Positions 1 to 8,786 are shown, counted from the stretch's first letter. The stretch: DNA of 64,000 nt from Thiorhodovibrio litoralis (GCF_033954455.1 NZ_CP121473.1:1784501-1848500), one strand, 5' to 3'. Notes: generated by a model from the letters alone, not told the origin. Program-made: numbers and translations.

Positions 1-423
<423 letters not shown>

Positions 424-570
424 CAATGGGTGTTTGGGGCGGGGCTAAGGAGTGGGCGCCAGTCTAGGGGAGTCTGGCGGATTCAAATGGTGAGCGGATG
501 CTCATGCTGAAAGCCTCCCCCGTGAATGAACGGGGCTGACTTGCCAGCCGGTTGGGCTTCAGACGCAGGG

Positions 571-601
571 TCCGGGTGCGGAACCCGGATGCTGCTCTTT
601 T
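571..601 (+). terminator. Putative terminator after serS
   Basis: A 7-bp perfect stem (571-577 with 583-589, TCCGGGT/ACCCGGA) with a 5-nt loop is followed, after a short spacer, by a T-run at 598-601. It lies downstream of serS and before the convergent NifX-like gene. The T-tract is displaced from the stem, so termination strength is uncertain. A second imperfect hairpin (CCCCGT/ACGGGG, about 518-535) lies just before it. Confidence 0.45.
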
Positions 602-610
602 ATCGCGAGA

Positions 611-958
611 TTAATGTTCGTGGGGCGCCGCAGGCGGCAGGGGTTCGCCGGCGGCGAGGGCCTTGAGTGCGGGCTCGATCTCGGGCTCGCTGGTTTGGAT
701 GACGGTGATGCCATTGGCGGCCATGCGCTCGCCGAAGCGCTCGCCAGCGCCACCAGTGATGAGATGAGTCAGGCCTTGCTCAAACAACGGATGCTCGGGG
801 CCGCGAGTGTCGTGAAGGCTCATGCCCTTGGGCAAGTCGAGGCGCTCGCGTTCAGTGATCTGCCCGTCGGTGTCGATGTCGAACAGGATGAAACGGCGGC
901 TTTTGCCGGCGTGGCCGGTAATGGTGCGGAAGTTCTGGCTGCTGACGGCGACGCGCAT
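611..958 (-). CDS. NifX/NifB-family (dinitrogenase FeMo cofactor biosynthesis domain) protein
   Basis: The 115-aa protein opens with MRVAVSSQNFRTITGHAGKS, the usual start of single-domain NifX/NafY-like proteins, and has the HDTRGPEHPLFEQGLTHLITGGAGERFGERMAANGI region typical of the fold. Family members bind iron-sulfur or FeMo-cofactor precursors. Many single-domain copies occur outside nif operons with unknown roles, and no nif gene is visible here. It is the last gene of a leftward cluster with a 140-aa unknown protein and a SLAC1-type permease. The 70-nt gap before it carries a G-rich tandem repeat. The fold assignment is firm; the function is unknown. Confidence 0.8.
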   Translation of the reverse strand: MRVAVSSQNFRTITGHAGKSRRFILFDIDTDGQITERERLDLPKGMSLHDTRGPEHPLFEQGLTHLITGGAGERFGERMAANGITVIQTSEPEIEPALKALAAGEPLPPAAPHEH

Positions 959-976
959 CAGTGGGTCTCGCTTTGG

Positions 977-1032
977 TTGGCTTGGTGGGGTTGGCTTGGT
1001 GGGGTGGGATTGGTGGGGTGGGATTGGTTTAG
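977..1032. repeat. 14-bp G-rich tandem repeat (four units) with G-quadruplex potential
   Basis: Two perfect 14-bp copies (TTGGCTTGGTGGGG at 977-990 and 991-1004) are followed by two diverged copies (TGGGATTGGTGGGG at 1005-1018 and a decayed one to 1032). Positions 1001-1022 hold four G-tracts (4, 3, 4 and 3 G) separated by loops of 1, 6 and 1 nt, which fits the canonical intramolecular G-quadruplex pattern on the + strand. The array fills the gap between two leftward genes and its last unit overlaps the stop codon of the upstream one. Confidence 0.8.
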
Positions 1033-1451
1033 TGGCCGTTGGGACGGTCGTCGTTGGCTTGGCCCCGTCTGAGGCTCTCGGCCCAGTCTTCCATCGCGGT
1101 GTTGGCGATGGGCATGGGGGTTTCCATAAAGCTGATCATAAATCCGTTGGTGGTCTCCGCCACGCCGATGGAGCGCGGGCGCACGGCCAGGGCTTCAGGG
1201 CAGGGCAGGGCAAGGCCGAAGCAGAAGATGATGTTTTTCGCGGCCAGGATGTCGCTGTCGATCTGACCTTCTGGCAGGCGGCAGGTATGGGCGTAGTGAT
1301 CGAAAACGGCGATGAAATGCGCGCAGCGGTGGGCCTCGATGCGCTCGTGCAGGTAGTCGCAGATGGCGTCGACCGAGTCGAAGTCGGTCTCATCGCGGCC
1401 GATTTCCATCACAAAGAGCGGATATTTTTCGAACAATAACTGGTTTTTCAT
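1029..1451 (-). CDS. Conserved-looking hypothetical protein, 140 aa
   Basis: The start is ATG at 1451 (MKNQLLFEKYPLFVMEI). The frame is open further upstream, but only by running through the permease gene in another frame. The protein is soluble with no signal peptide. It has several Cys and His residues (DHYAHTC, NIIFCFG, ALPCPEAL) and a charged C-terminus. I do not recognise a characterised family. It sits 77 nt downstream of a SLAC1-like permease and directly upstream of the NifX-like gene, so the three probably form one transcription unit. A role alongside the permease is inference from position only. Confidence 0.75.
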   Translation of the reverse strand: MKNQLLFEKYPLFVMEIGRDETDFDSVDAICDYLHERIEAHRCAHFIAVFDHYAHTCRLPEGQIDSDILAAKNIIFCFGLALPCPEALAVRPRSIGVAETTNGFMISFMETPMPIANTAMEDWAESLRRGQANDDRPNGH

Positions 1452-1528
1452 CGCCTGTGTGCGTCCTGCTCCCGGGAGAGCGCTTTGACAGCCGGCAGCT
1501 TCAAGAGCGGTTGTTTGGGGAATGGTGT

Positions 1529-2575
1529 TTAAACATGCGGCATGCAGATCTGCTTGGCGCCGATGGCCTGCGCGGTGCGAAACAGCAAGAAGAGCACTAC
1601 TAGAGTGACGGCCGCGAGCAGTACCCAGCCAATGATGGCGAAGGTCTGCAGGCCGGTCAGTTCGTACATCATTAGGGTTGCGATGGTGATCGCCGCGAGC
1701 GGGAAGGAGTAAGCCCACCAGGACAGGTAGAACTGAATGCGCAGGAAACGCCCGATCTGCGTCGCCAGCAGCAGGGTGAGAAAAAGCCCGCTGTAGTAGA
1801 GGATGCGGGCGAAGGCATCCGGACTGCCGGCTTCCATCAGTCCGCTCAGGCGCGCGTAGGCGATAAAGCCGACCGCAGGCGGGGCGATGAGAATGAACAA
1901 GGTCGGCATCAGCCGCTCCGGCAGCGGGTGATGAAATAACATGCGATAGATGATGATGGTGAGCAGCACCAGCCAGAACAGCATGCCGATGCTGAAGAAG
2001 AACCATGACAACTCGGCATAACCCAGGGGCACACCGGCGATGGGGACCAGCACATTGCCGACGATGGGGATGAACCAGGCCGGGTTGATGTGGTGTACCT
2101 CGAAATGCTCCTGGTGCATCCAGGCACTCATCACATAGATGGTTAACACCAGATGGATGGCGGTGCCCAGCATCCACAGCACTTGCGCGACTGCCGGTGC
2201 AGAATCTAGCAGGGCAATACTGAGTAGCAGCAGGCTGATGGAAATGGTCGGGACGAAATTGAGCTGCACCGGGTTACCGAGCTCTTTCATTACCGCTTGC
2301 GGAAAGCGCAGCAGCTTGACCAGGTAGAGCAGCAGCGCGAACGCGAACACCGCGATGGCTACACCGAGTAGTCCGCCGGCCATATCGACCGGAATGCCGA
2401 AGGTGCTCTGTGCCTTGTGCCAGGCGATGGAGACCCCGGTCAGCCCCATGACGATGGCAAAGAAGGCAACCGGAAAGTGCTTGAGTCGAGGCTCGCGCGC
2501 TGTCGAGGCGGCTTGACTGGCCGCTGCCGGGTCTGGCTGATTGGGGGCGGCGGATGATGCGGAAGCAGTGGTCAT
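1529..2575 (-). CDS. SLAC1/TDT-family anion channel or permease
   Basis: The 348-aa protein has a Ser/Ala-rich cytoplasmic N-terminus of about 30 residues, then about ten hydrophobic segments. It begins with FPVAFFAIVMGLTGVSIAWHKA, the signature entry of TehA/SLAC1/Mae1 family (TDT) proteins, and contains the NPAWFIPIVGNVLVPIAG motif typical of the bacterial SLAC1 branch. Family members move small anions such as nitrate, chloride, malate, tellurite and, in the fungal Ssu1 branch, sulfite. In a sulfite-oxidising organism sulfite export is a tempting guess but is not shown by the sequence. It is probably co-transcribed with the two leftward genes downstream, and a Crp/Fnr regulator gene lies upstream in the same orientation. 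Confidence 0.88.
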   Translation of the reverse strand: MTTASASSAAPNQPDPAAASQAASTAREPRLKHFPVAFFAIVMGLTGVSIAWHKAQSTFGIPVDMAGGLLGVAIAVFAFALLLYLVKLLRFPQAVMKELGNPVQLNFVPTISISLLLLSIALLDSAPAVAQVLWMLGTAIHLVLTIYVMSAWMHQEHFEVHHINPAWFIPIVGNVLVPIAGVPLGYAELSWFFFSIGMLFWLVLLTIIIYRMLFHHPLPERLMPTLFILIAPPAVGFIAYARLSGLMEAGSPDAFARILYYSGLFLTLLLATQIGRFLRIQFYLSWWAYSFPLAAITIATLMMYELTGLQTFAIIGWVLLAAVTLVVLFLLFRTAQAIGAKQICMPHV

Positions 2576-2838
2576 GGCGTTGGTTTCGATGAGCAGGGGT
2601 CTGTTTCAGCGCTGGCCTTCATGACGGATTTCATGGGTTCATTCCGGGGTGACCGGAACCATGAGCCTGAGGTCAGGCGGCAGGGTAATCAGACGGCGAG
2701 GATTCGCGCATTGAAATGGCGCAATGGCGCGCGTCCGGAATGGGGGAGTCAACGGGGCGGCAAGGACTTCGCCGTGGGCGCCAAGGTGGCTGATGCCGCT
2801 TGAAAAACAGGCGGTGCAAGCTGAAACCCGCGCGTTCT

Positions 2839-3546
2839 TCAGTCCTCGGCAATACGGCGCAGGTTGGCGATGTCGAGCAAAAAATTGTTGGTGCGTGACT
2901 CGACGATCAGGCTCTCGCGCTTGAAGCCGGCAATGGTGCGGCTGGCCGTCTCTGTCGTGATGCCGAGCATGGCCCCCATGTCCTCGCGGCTGAACAGCTG
3001 GCATTCGCTCGACTCGCGATCGCGCACCAGGCGCAGCAGCAGGCGGGCGACGCGCTGGCGCGCCGAGCCGGTGGACAGTTCCGTGAGCCAGGCATCGGCC
3101 TCGTTCAGCGCATGCTGCCAGCGCGACATCAGTTCACGGTGCAGACCGGGGTTCTCTTCGGAGAGCTTTTGCACCGTGCGGGTGGGGAAGCGGCATACCT
3201 CGGTCGGCTGCAGGGCGATGGCATCGTGGTGATAACCTTCCCCCAGCATGGCTTCCAGACCGAGCACATCGCTGCCGCGCACAATGCGCACAATGCGCTG
3301 GCTGCCATCGGCCAGGTACTGGACCAACTTCAGCGCGCCGGAGCGGATGGTGAACATGAACTCGCCGTGATCGCCGGTTTGGTAGAGCGCGGTGCCCGGC
3401 TTGAGGCTGAACTGATCGATAGGATCGTGAATTGTCTCGAAGTCCTTTTCCTGAAGGCCGGCGAAGAGTGCCGAGGCGCGCAGGGCGCAATTGCGGCAGT
3501 CGGCCTCTCCGGCCCAGGCTTCGCGTAAGCTGACGGGCTTGCTCAT
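2839..3546 (-). CDS. Crp/Fnr-family transcriptional regulator
   Basis: The 235-aa protein has an N-terminal cyclic-nucleotide-binding-like beta-roll (about 25-140) and a C-terminal winged helix (about 155-230). The recognition helix reads TTETASRTIAGFKRE, keeping the E-x-x-S-R triad of FNR that reads TTGAT half-sites. Cys17 and Cys20 form a CxxC, and Cys118 aligns with FNR Cys122, but the third N-terminal Cys of FNR is absent, so a classical four-Cys [4Fe-4S] oxygen sensor is not fully supported. It lies upstream of the SLAC1/unknown/NifX-like cluster on the same strand and is the obvious candidate regulator. I could not find a clean FNR box in the adjacent gaps. Confidence 0.9.
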   Translation of the reverse strand: MSKPVSLREAWAGEADCRNCALRASALFAGLQEKDFETIHDPIDQFSLKPGTALYQTGDHGEFMFTIRSGALKLVQYLADGSQRIVRIVRGSDVLGLEAMLGEGYHHDAIALQPTEVCRFPTRTVQKLSEENPGLHRELMSRWQHALNEADAWLTELSTGSARQRVARLLLRLVRDRESSECQLFSREDMGAMLGITTETASRTIAGFKRESLIVESRTNNFLLDIANLRRIAED

Positions 3547-3847
3547 TGGGATTCAATGCCCCTGTACTGATGTTCCTGTTGTTTTGGCATCGCCGGCGGC
3601 AATGCGCGAAATGCGTCTGATCATTGCAATTTCGCGCTGGACGGCTGCATGTCCTCGCGTTGAGCGAAGTTTACCGGATTTCGCGCCCGCTGTTGCCCTC
3701 AATTGACCGCGTGCGGCCCTGACATCAAGCAGAAGAACCGCGGCAGATGCCTCGCGGCATTGCAAGGCGCAGCAGGTTCCTTCTGCGCTATCATGCCGGG
3801 TTTGTTAAGCCCATTCGGGTTTGTGCAACCCTTGTAGTTGAACGCTG
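3547..3847. other. Divergent intergenic region, regulator/uup
   Basis: About 300 nt lie between the leftward Crp/Fnr gene and the rightward uup gene, so both promoters should be here. I see no convincing gene, no FNR-type palindrome and no strong sigma-70 pair. A small hairpin-like AAGCCCATTCGGGTTT occurs at about 3807-3822. Confidence 0.6.
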
Positions 3848-5902
3848 ATGCCGCTGTTGTCTCTGCGCAACCTGTCCCTGGCCTATGGTGCCGAGCCCCT
3901 GCTCGATGGCGTCGATCTCGACCTGGAAGCGGGCGAGCGGGTGTGCCTGCTTGGTCGCAACGGGGCGGGCAAGTCGACGCTTCTTAGAATCATCGCCGGC
4001 GAACTTCAAGCCGATAGCGGGGAAGTCCGGCTCGACCCCAGGCAGCGGGCCGCCAAGCTGGCGCAGGAGGCCCCCCTTGGTGGCGATGAGAGTGTGCTTG
4101 AGGTGGTCGCCGCCGGCCTTGGCAATCTTGGGGCGCTGGTCGCTGAATACCATCGCCTAAGCCATGCCCTGAGCGCTCGTGTCGGCACTGAGGAGGGGGC
4201 GCGTGCAAGCAGCGGCGAAGCTGAGAAAGTGCAACCCAGCGCAGGCACTGGGCGGGGACCTGATCCTCAACCGGGAACTGGGGAGGAGGCAGAGGCACTC
4301 GAGCGCTTGGCCGCGATTCAACACAGATTAGAAGCCGACGGTGGTTGGGAGCTGGAACAGCGCGCCGAGCGGGTCATCACCCGCTTGGGATTGGATGCCG
4401 AGGCGCGTTATGGCGACCTCTCCGGCGGCTGGCGCCGACGGGTGCTGCTGGCCCAAGCCCTGGTGCGCGAGCCTGACCTGCTGTTGCTTGATGAGCCGAC
4501 CAACCATCTGGACATCGAGGCCATTGAATGGCTTGAGGAATTTCTGCTCGGCTTTCGCGGTGCGCTGCTGTTTATCACCCATGACAGGCGTTTTCTGCGC
4601 CGGCTTGCCACTCGAATTCTGGAGCTCGACCGTGGTCAGCTGACCGACTGGCCGGGCGATTATGCCAACTATCTGCGCCGACGCGAAGAACGCTGGCATG
4701 CCGAAGACCTTGAGCGCGCCCGTTTCGACAAAAAGCTCGCCGCCGAGGAGGTGTGGATTCGCCAGGGCGTGCAAGCACGGCGCACCCGCAACGAGGGGCG
4801 AGTGCGCGCACTGCAGGCCATGCGCAGCGACCGCCAGGACAGACGCGAGCGCGGCGGCCAGGCGCGTCTGCGCATCGATAGCGGCGAGCGCAGCGGCAAG
4901 TTGGTGGTGGAGACGGAAGCTCTCAGCTTCACCTGGGACGGCTCGCCCGTTGACAGTGGGCCGATTGTGAGTGGGCCTATTGTTAGTGGATTGAACACCA
5001 CCATCCTGCGCGGCGACCGCGTCGGCATCATCGGTCCCAATGGCGCCGGCAAGACCACTCTGCTCAAACTGCTGCTCGGCGAGCTCGAGCCTAGCAGCGG
5101 AAACATCCGCCGCGGCACCCGGCTGCAAATCGCTTATTTCGACCAACTGCGCGCCCAGCTCAATCCAAGCTTAAGCGTTTGCGACAACCTCGCCGGCGGG
5201 CGCGAGCGCATCGAGATCGCCGGCAGCAGCCAGCACGTGCTTGGTTATCTCAAGGATTTCCTGTTCGAACCCGATCGCGCGCGCCAGCCGGTCTCGGCCC
5301 TGTCTGGCGGCGAGCGCAACCGCCTGCTGCTCGCCAAGCTCTTCACCCTGCCGGCTAATCTATTGGTGCTCGACGAGCCCACGAATGACCTCGACGCCGA
5401 AACCCTGGAACTGCTCGAGGAGCGCCTGCACGAGTTCGATGGCACCCTGCTGATCGTCAGTCACGACCGTGAGCTGCTCGATAACCTGGTGACCTCAACC
5501 CTGGTGTTCGAGGCCCCCGGCCAGGTGGTCGAGTACGTCGGCGGCTACCAGGACTGGCTGCGCCAGCGCCAGGCTTCAACGTCAGAGCAGCGCGCGCGCC
5601 AAGACTCATCGAACAAGGCGGAGACTGCCAGCAAACCGCCGGCCAAGCGCACCTCAACCAAACTTGGTTATAAAGACCAGCGCGAACTCGACGCATTACC
5701 TGCGCAAATCGAGGCATTGGAGCAGGAGCAACAGACCCTCGAGCAACAACTCGCCGACCCGTCGCTCTATCAGCGCAGCGATGCCCAAGCCAAAGTCGCG
5801 GAGGCCAGCGCCCGGCTAGAGGCCGTCAAGCAGGAGCTGACCGACCGCTACGCGCGTTGGGAACTGCTGGAGGAAAAGCGGGAAGCCTGCGCATCGGGTT
5901 GA
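3848..5902 (+). CDS. uup: ABC-F family ATPase Uup
   Basis: The 684-aa protein has two ATP-binding domains and no membrane segments. Domain 1 has Walker A GRNGAGKST, signature LSGGWRRR and Walker B LLLLDEPTNHLD. Domain 2 has [17 protein letters not shown] and LVLDEPTNDLD. A charged P-site linker lies between them, and the C-terminal coiled coil (TKLGYKDQRELDALPAQIE onward) is typical of Uup. ABC-F proteins act on ribosomes; Uup is also linked to tolerance of transposon excision and ribosome assembly. Oddities are a Gly/Glu/Pro-rich insertion at about residues 115-145 of domain 1 and a 15-bp tandem duplication at 4955-4990 encoding SGPIVSGPIVSG just before domain 2. Confidence 0.93.
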   Translation: MPLLSLRNLSLAYGAEPLLDGVDLDLEAGERVCLLGRNGAGKSTLLRIIAGELQADSGEVRLDPRQRAAKLAQEAPLGGDESVLEVVAAGLGNLGALVAEYHRLSHALSARVGTEEGARASSGEAEKVQPSAGTGRGPDPQPGTGEEAEALERLAAIQHRLEADGGWELEQRAERVITRLGLDAEARYGDLSGGWRRRVLLAQALVREPDLLLLDEPTNHLDIEAIEWLEEFLLGFRGALLFITHDRRFLRRLATRILELDRGQLTDWPGDYANYLRRREERWHAEDLERARFDKKLAAEEVWIRQGVQARRTRNEGRVRALQAMRSDRQDRRERGGQARLRIDSGERSGKLVVETEALSFTWDGSPVDSGPIVSGPIVSGLNTTILRGDRVGIIGPNGAGKTTLLKLLLGELEPSSGNIRRGTRLQIAYFDQLRAQLNPSLSVCDNLAGGRERIEIAGSSQHVLGYLKDFLFEPDRARQPVSALSGGERNRLLLAKLFTLPANLLVLDEPTNDLDAETLELLEERLHEFDGTLLIVSHDRELLDNLVTSTLVFEAPGQVVEYVGGYQDWLRQRQASTSEQRARQDSSNKAETASKPPAKRTSTKLGYKDQRELDALPAQIEALEQEQQTLEQQLADPSLYQRSDAQAKVAEASARLEAVKQELTDRYARWELLEEKREACASG

Positions 5903-5948
5903 GCAGGAAATCTCATGTCTTTACCGGAGCACTCAGGAGCCCCAAAAG

Positions 5949-6830
5949 TTGAAATTCACCCTGGAATCTTTCCACCAGTGGCCTAACCGACGGGTCACCC
6001 TGCTTGGCATGTCCGGAGTCGGCAAGACCTATCTGTCGGCCCTGTTGCGCCGTAACGACTGGTTTCATTACTCCGGCGACTATCGCATCGGCACCCGCTA
6101 TCTCGACGAGCCGATTCTGGACCTGATTAAAAGCCAGGCGATGCAGGTACCCTTCCTGCGTGATCTGCTTCGGCGCGACTGGATCGCTATCAAAAACAAC
6201 ATCAAGGTCTCCGACTTAGGCCCGGTGCTTAGCTTCGTCGGCCAGCTTGGCGACCCGGACAAAGGCGGCATGGGGCTGAAGGAATTCACTCGCCGCCAGG
6301 CCCTGTATCGCGATGCCGAGATCCAAGCCATGCGCGATGTGCCGAGCTTCATTGAGAAGGCAGGGGAAATCTACGGTTACCAGCACTTCGTCAATGATGT
6401 CGGCGGCAGCCTGTGCGAGCTCGATGCGCCCGAAATCATCGATCTGCTCGCACGCCACACGCTCATTCTCTATATAAAGGTCCCGCAGGAAGACGAAATC
6501 AAGCTCATCGAGCGCGCCCAGGCCGATCCCAAGCCGCTGTATTTTCGCCCCGACTTCCTGCTCTCCGCAGTCAAGGACTATCTCGCCGAGCGCCAACTCG
6601 AGTACGTCGCCGATATCGACCCGAACGACTTTACCCGCTGGGTTTTCCCGCGCTTGTTCCACTCCCGGGTCCCGCGCTACGAGGCGATCGCGCGTCCGCA
6701 TGGCTATACCGTGAGCTCGAAAGAGGTTGCGCAAGTGCGCGACGAGCAGGACTTCATCGATCTGCTCGCTGCTGCCATCGTGCGCAAAGAAGCCGAGCCT
6801 GAATCTGAGCCAGAACCCCCAGCCATCTGA
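5949..6830 (+). CDS. P-loop NTPase of unknown function next to metA
   Basis: The 293-aa protein has a Walker A motif near the N-terminus (GMSGVGKTYLS, about residues 20-30). There is no transmembrane segment and the C-terminal tail is Glu/Pro-rich. The start is TTG at 5949, supported by AGGAG at 5935-5939 with 9-nt spacing; the ATG at 5915 is out of frame. It lies 46 nt after uup and 12 nt before metA, so co-transcription with metA is likely. The segment HFVNDVGGSLCELD may hold a Walker B-like acidic site. It resembles an uncharacterised proteobacterial ATPase type, and no substrate can be named. Confidence 0.82.
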   Translation: MKFTLESFHQWPNRRVTLLGMSGVGKTYLSALLRRNDWFHYSGDYRIGTRYLDEPILDLIKSQAMQVPFLRDLLRRDWIAIKNNIKVSDLGPVLSFVGQLGDPDKGGMGLKEFTRRQALYRDAEIQAMRDVPSFIEKAGEIYGYQHFVNDVGGSLCELDAPEIIDLLARHTLILYIKVPQEDEIKLIERAQADPKPLYFRPDFLLSAVKDYLAERQLEYVADIDPNDFTRWVFPRLFHSRVPRYEAIARPHGYTVSSKEVAQVRDEQDFIDLLAAAIVRKEAEPESEPEPPAI

Positions 6831-6842
6831 GGACTTACGTTC

Positions 6843-7913
6843 ATGCCGCTTGTTGCTCATAACCAGTTGCCCGCCTTCGAGCGCCTGCGCGAAGAAGGCC
6901 AGAACATTGTTCCCGGCGATCATGCCGTGCAGCAGGACATTCGCGAACTGCATATCGGGTTGCTCAACATGATGCCGGACGCCGCCCTGCGCGCGACCGA
7001 GCGCCAGTTTCTGCGCCTGATTGGGCAGAGCAATCAGATCGCGCAGTTCTACGTGCATCCCTTCTCGCTCGACGGGCTCAGGCGCTCGGATGAGGCGCAG
7101 GCCTATATCGAGCGCTACTATGAGCCCTTCAGCCAGCTCAAGGCCGAGGGGCTCGACGCCCTGATCGTCACCGGTGCCAATGTCACCGAACCCAATCTGG
7201 CCGACGAACCCTTCTGGCAGCCGCTGATCGAGGTGATGGATTGGGCCACCGAGCATGTCACCTCAACTCTGTGCTCCTGCCTGGCGACTCATGCGGTGAT
7301 GCAGTTTCGTTACGGCCAGCGGCGCGAGCGCCTGCCGAAGAAGCGCTGGGGCGTTTATGTGCATCGGGTGGTGGAACGCTCCCACCCGCTGGTCAGCAGC
7401 GTCAATACGCTGTTTGACGTGCCCCACTCGCGCTTCAATGAGATCAGCCGTGGCCAGTTCGATGAGGCCGGCTGTCGGGTGCTGGTGGAGAGCCAGAATG
7501 CCGGCGTGCATCTGGCCGTCAGCGATGATGGCTTCCGGCTGGTCATGTTCCAGGGCCATCCGGAATACGACCTGGTCTCGCTGCTCAAGGAGTACAAACG
7601 CGAAGTCGGGCGCTATATCGGCGGGGTGCGCAAGGATTACCCACCTTTTCCGGAGCATTTCTTTAACACCAAGGCGAAAGCCATCTTGCTTGAGCACCGC
7701 GATCTGGTGCAGCGCTACCTGGATCGTGGTCGCACGCCGCCTGAATTTCCGGAATCGCGCATCGCTACCATGCTCGATAATACCTGGCATGACAGCGCAG
7801 AGGGCGTGGTCGGTAACTGGATGGGCCTGATTTATCGGGTGACACACAACGACAGGCGGGTTCCCTTTATGGCTGGCGTGGACCCGGCTGATCCGCTCAG
7901 ACTCGGGCGTTGA
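6843..7913 (+). CDS. metA: Homoserine O-acyltransferase, MetA type
   Basis: The 356-aa protein is of the MetA (glutamine amidotransferase-like) type, not the MetX alpha/beta-hydrolase type. The LIVTGA motif is near residue 108, the nucleophile region is STLCSCLATH with Cys146 aligning to the E. coli catalytic Cys142, and FQGHPEYD supplies the catalytic His239 and Glu241. It activates homoserine with succinyl- or acetyl-CoA as the first committed step to methionine. The acyl specificity cannot be read confidently from family membership alone. It is translationally close (12 nt) to the P-loop ATPase upstream. Confidence 0.93.
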   Translation: MPLVAHNQLPAFERLREEGQNIVPGDHAVQQDIRELHIGLLNMMPDAALRATERQFLRLIGQSNQIAQFYVHPFSLDGLRRSDEAQAYIERYYEPFSQLKAEGLDALIVTGANVTEPNLADEPFWQPLIEVMDWATEHVTSTLCSCLATHAVMQFRYGQRRERLPKKRWGVYVHRVVERSHPLVSSVNTLFDVPHSRFNEISRGQFDEAGCRVLVESQNAGVHLAVSDDGFRLVMFQGHPEYDLVSLLKEYKREVGRYIGGVRKDYPPFPEHFFNTKAKAILLEHRDLVQRYLDRGRTPPEFPESRIATMLDNTWHDSAEGVVGNWMGLIYRVTHNDRRVPFMAGVDPADPLRLGR

Positions 7914-8531
7914 TCATCGCTCTGTATCCGAGGCGCTAGTGCAGCGACTGCGGGGCAGTCTCCTTTGCCTGGCCTGGTGTTGCGCGAGCGCAAATATTGC
8001 AACCTTTATGCAACAAATGCCTTTTTCGGGTAATCTTGGATAGCAATAGGGGTAAATACTGAGATTTTTTTCTCATTTTCTTGTTTTCCCCGGTTGTCAA
8101 TACCAATAACCCATACTAGACTGAGGGCAAGAGATCGAGATGTTACCTCAACGCAACATTGTCGGTTTCGCCGCTTGGGGTTTGTACGATTCGGGTTTTC
8201 CCTAGATCATCAACTGAGTTCATCGCAGACAATACGACGTAGGCTCGGCGTTTTTCTCTCTGGCGCGTACACCCGCGGCAGTCGCACCGTGATCCACTGA
8301 CCCAGCAGCATGCTTTAGCTCAGTCAGGCGGTATCAGGTCGCTGGCGCCCATGTTCGAGAACCGCGATGTTTGAGAGCCGCGATGTTTGAGAAACGATGG
8401 CCTCTGAGAAAATTCCGCCGTGCAGGCCGCCCAAGTTTAGAGCAGGCCAAGTACTAAGCAGGCGCCGATAAGCCACGATTAAGTGCTACCAAAAGCCACA
8501 TTTTCGCCACTGACTTTTCGAGACCAGATTC
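7914..8531. other. 618-nt gene-free region between metA and the small acidic protein
   Basis: No credible coding frame was recognised on either strand. The stretch 8050-8090 is T-rich. At 8353-8400 lies a 16-bp tandem repeat (see separate entry). No tRNA, riboswitch or clear terminator was identified. The region should hold the promoter for the 84-aa gene at 8532. Confidence 0.5.
8353..8400. repeat. 16-bp tandem repeat, about three copies
   Basis: The copies are GTTCGAGAACCGCGAT (8353-8368), GTTTGAGAGCCGCGAT (8369-8384) and a third, partly degenerate GTTTGAGAAACGATGG (8385-8400). The repeat lies in non-coding DNA about 130 nt before the small acidic protein gene. The contiguous head-to-tail arrangement without spacers excludes CRISPR. 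Confidence 0.8.
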
Positions 8532-8786
8532 ATGAATGACGAACAGCAAGAGATTACCCGTTACAAGTGGGATCAACCCTCAGGCTCGGGCTACCGCCTG
8601 CGCTATGACGCCGTCGATCCCGAGCACTGCTACCATGTCGAGGATTGCGACAATCATGTCGTGATGGATCACTGGGGCTGCGCCGACCTCGACGAGGCGC
8701 TTGACGTCCTCAACCAGCATTTCGACATCGACGTCAGCGAGGAGCGCGCGCGCGTCTCTGCCTGGCTGCCGAGCAGCATGCACTAA
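8532..8786 (+). CDS. Small acidic hypothetical protein, 84 aa
   Basis: The protein is strongly acidic and soluble, with an aromatic/His/Cys-rich middle (HCYHVEDCDNHVVMDHWGCADLDEAL) and no signal peptide. It is a stand-alone gene closed by a strong hairpin terminator at 8841-8863, and it sits directly upstream of soeABC with that terminator between them. I do not recognise the family. The three Cys and five His residues could bind metal, but no classical motif is present. Confidence 0.75.
   Translation: MNDEQQEITRYKWDQPSGSGYRLRYDAVDPEHCYHVEDCDNHVVMDHWGCADLDEALDVLNQHFDIDVSEERARVSAWLPSSMH

Noticed and set aside
424-560. Possible tRNA or IS200/IS605-type end after serS
   Set aside because: No cloverleaf or T-loop consensus could be built. 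The CCCCGT/ACGGGG hairpin resembles transposon-end hairpins but there is no tnpA or tnpB trace.
611-958. Nitrogen fixation locus suggested by the NifX-like gene
   Set aside because: No other nif genes are visible; single-domain NifX-like proteins are common outside nif clusters.
2621-2803. Short open frame between the SLAC1-like and Crp/Fnr genes
   Set aside because: No coding-like composition and no ribosome-binding site; the region is more likely the promoter of the leftward cluster.
8094-8119. TTGTCA followed by TACTAG as a promoter in the metA downstream region
   Set aside because: The spacer is only 14 nt, too short for a sigma-70 promoter.
8353-8400. Possible CRISPR or attachment repeat
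   Set aside because: Three head-to-tail 16-bp copies without spacers; no integrase or cas gene nearby.
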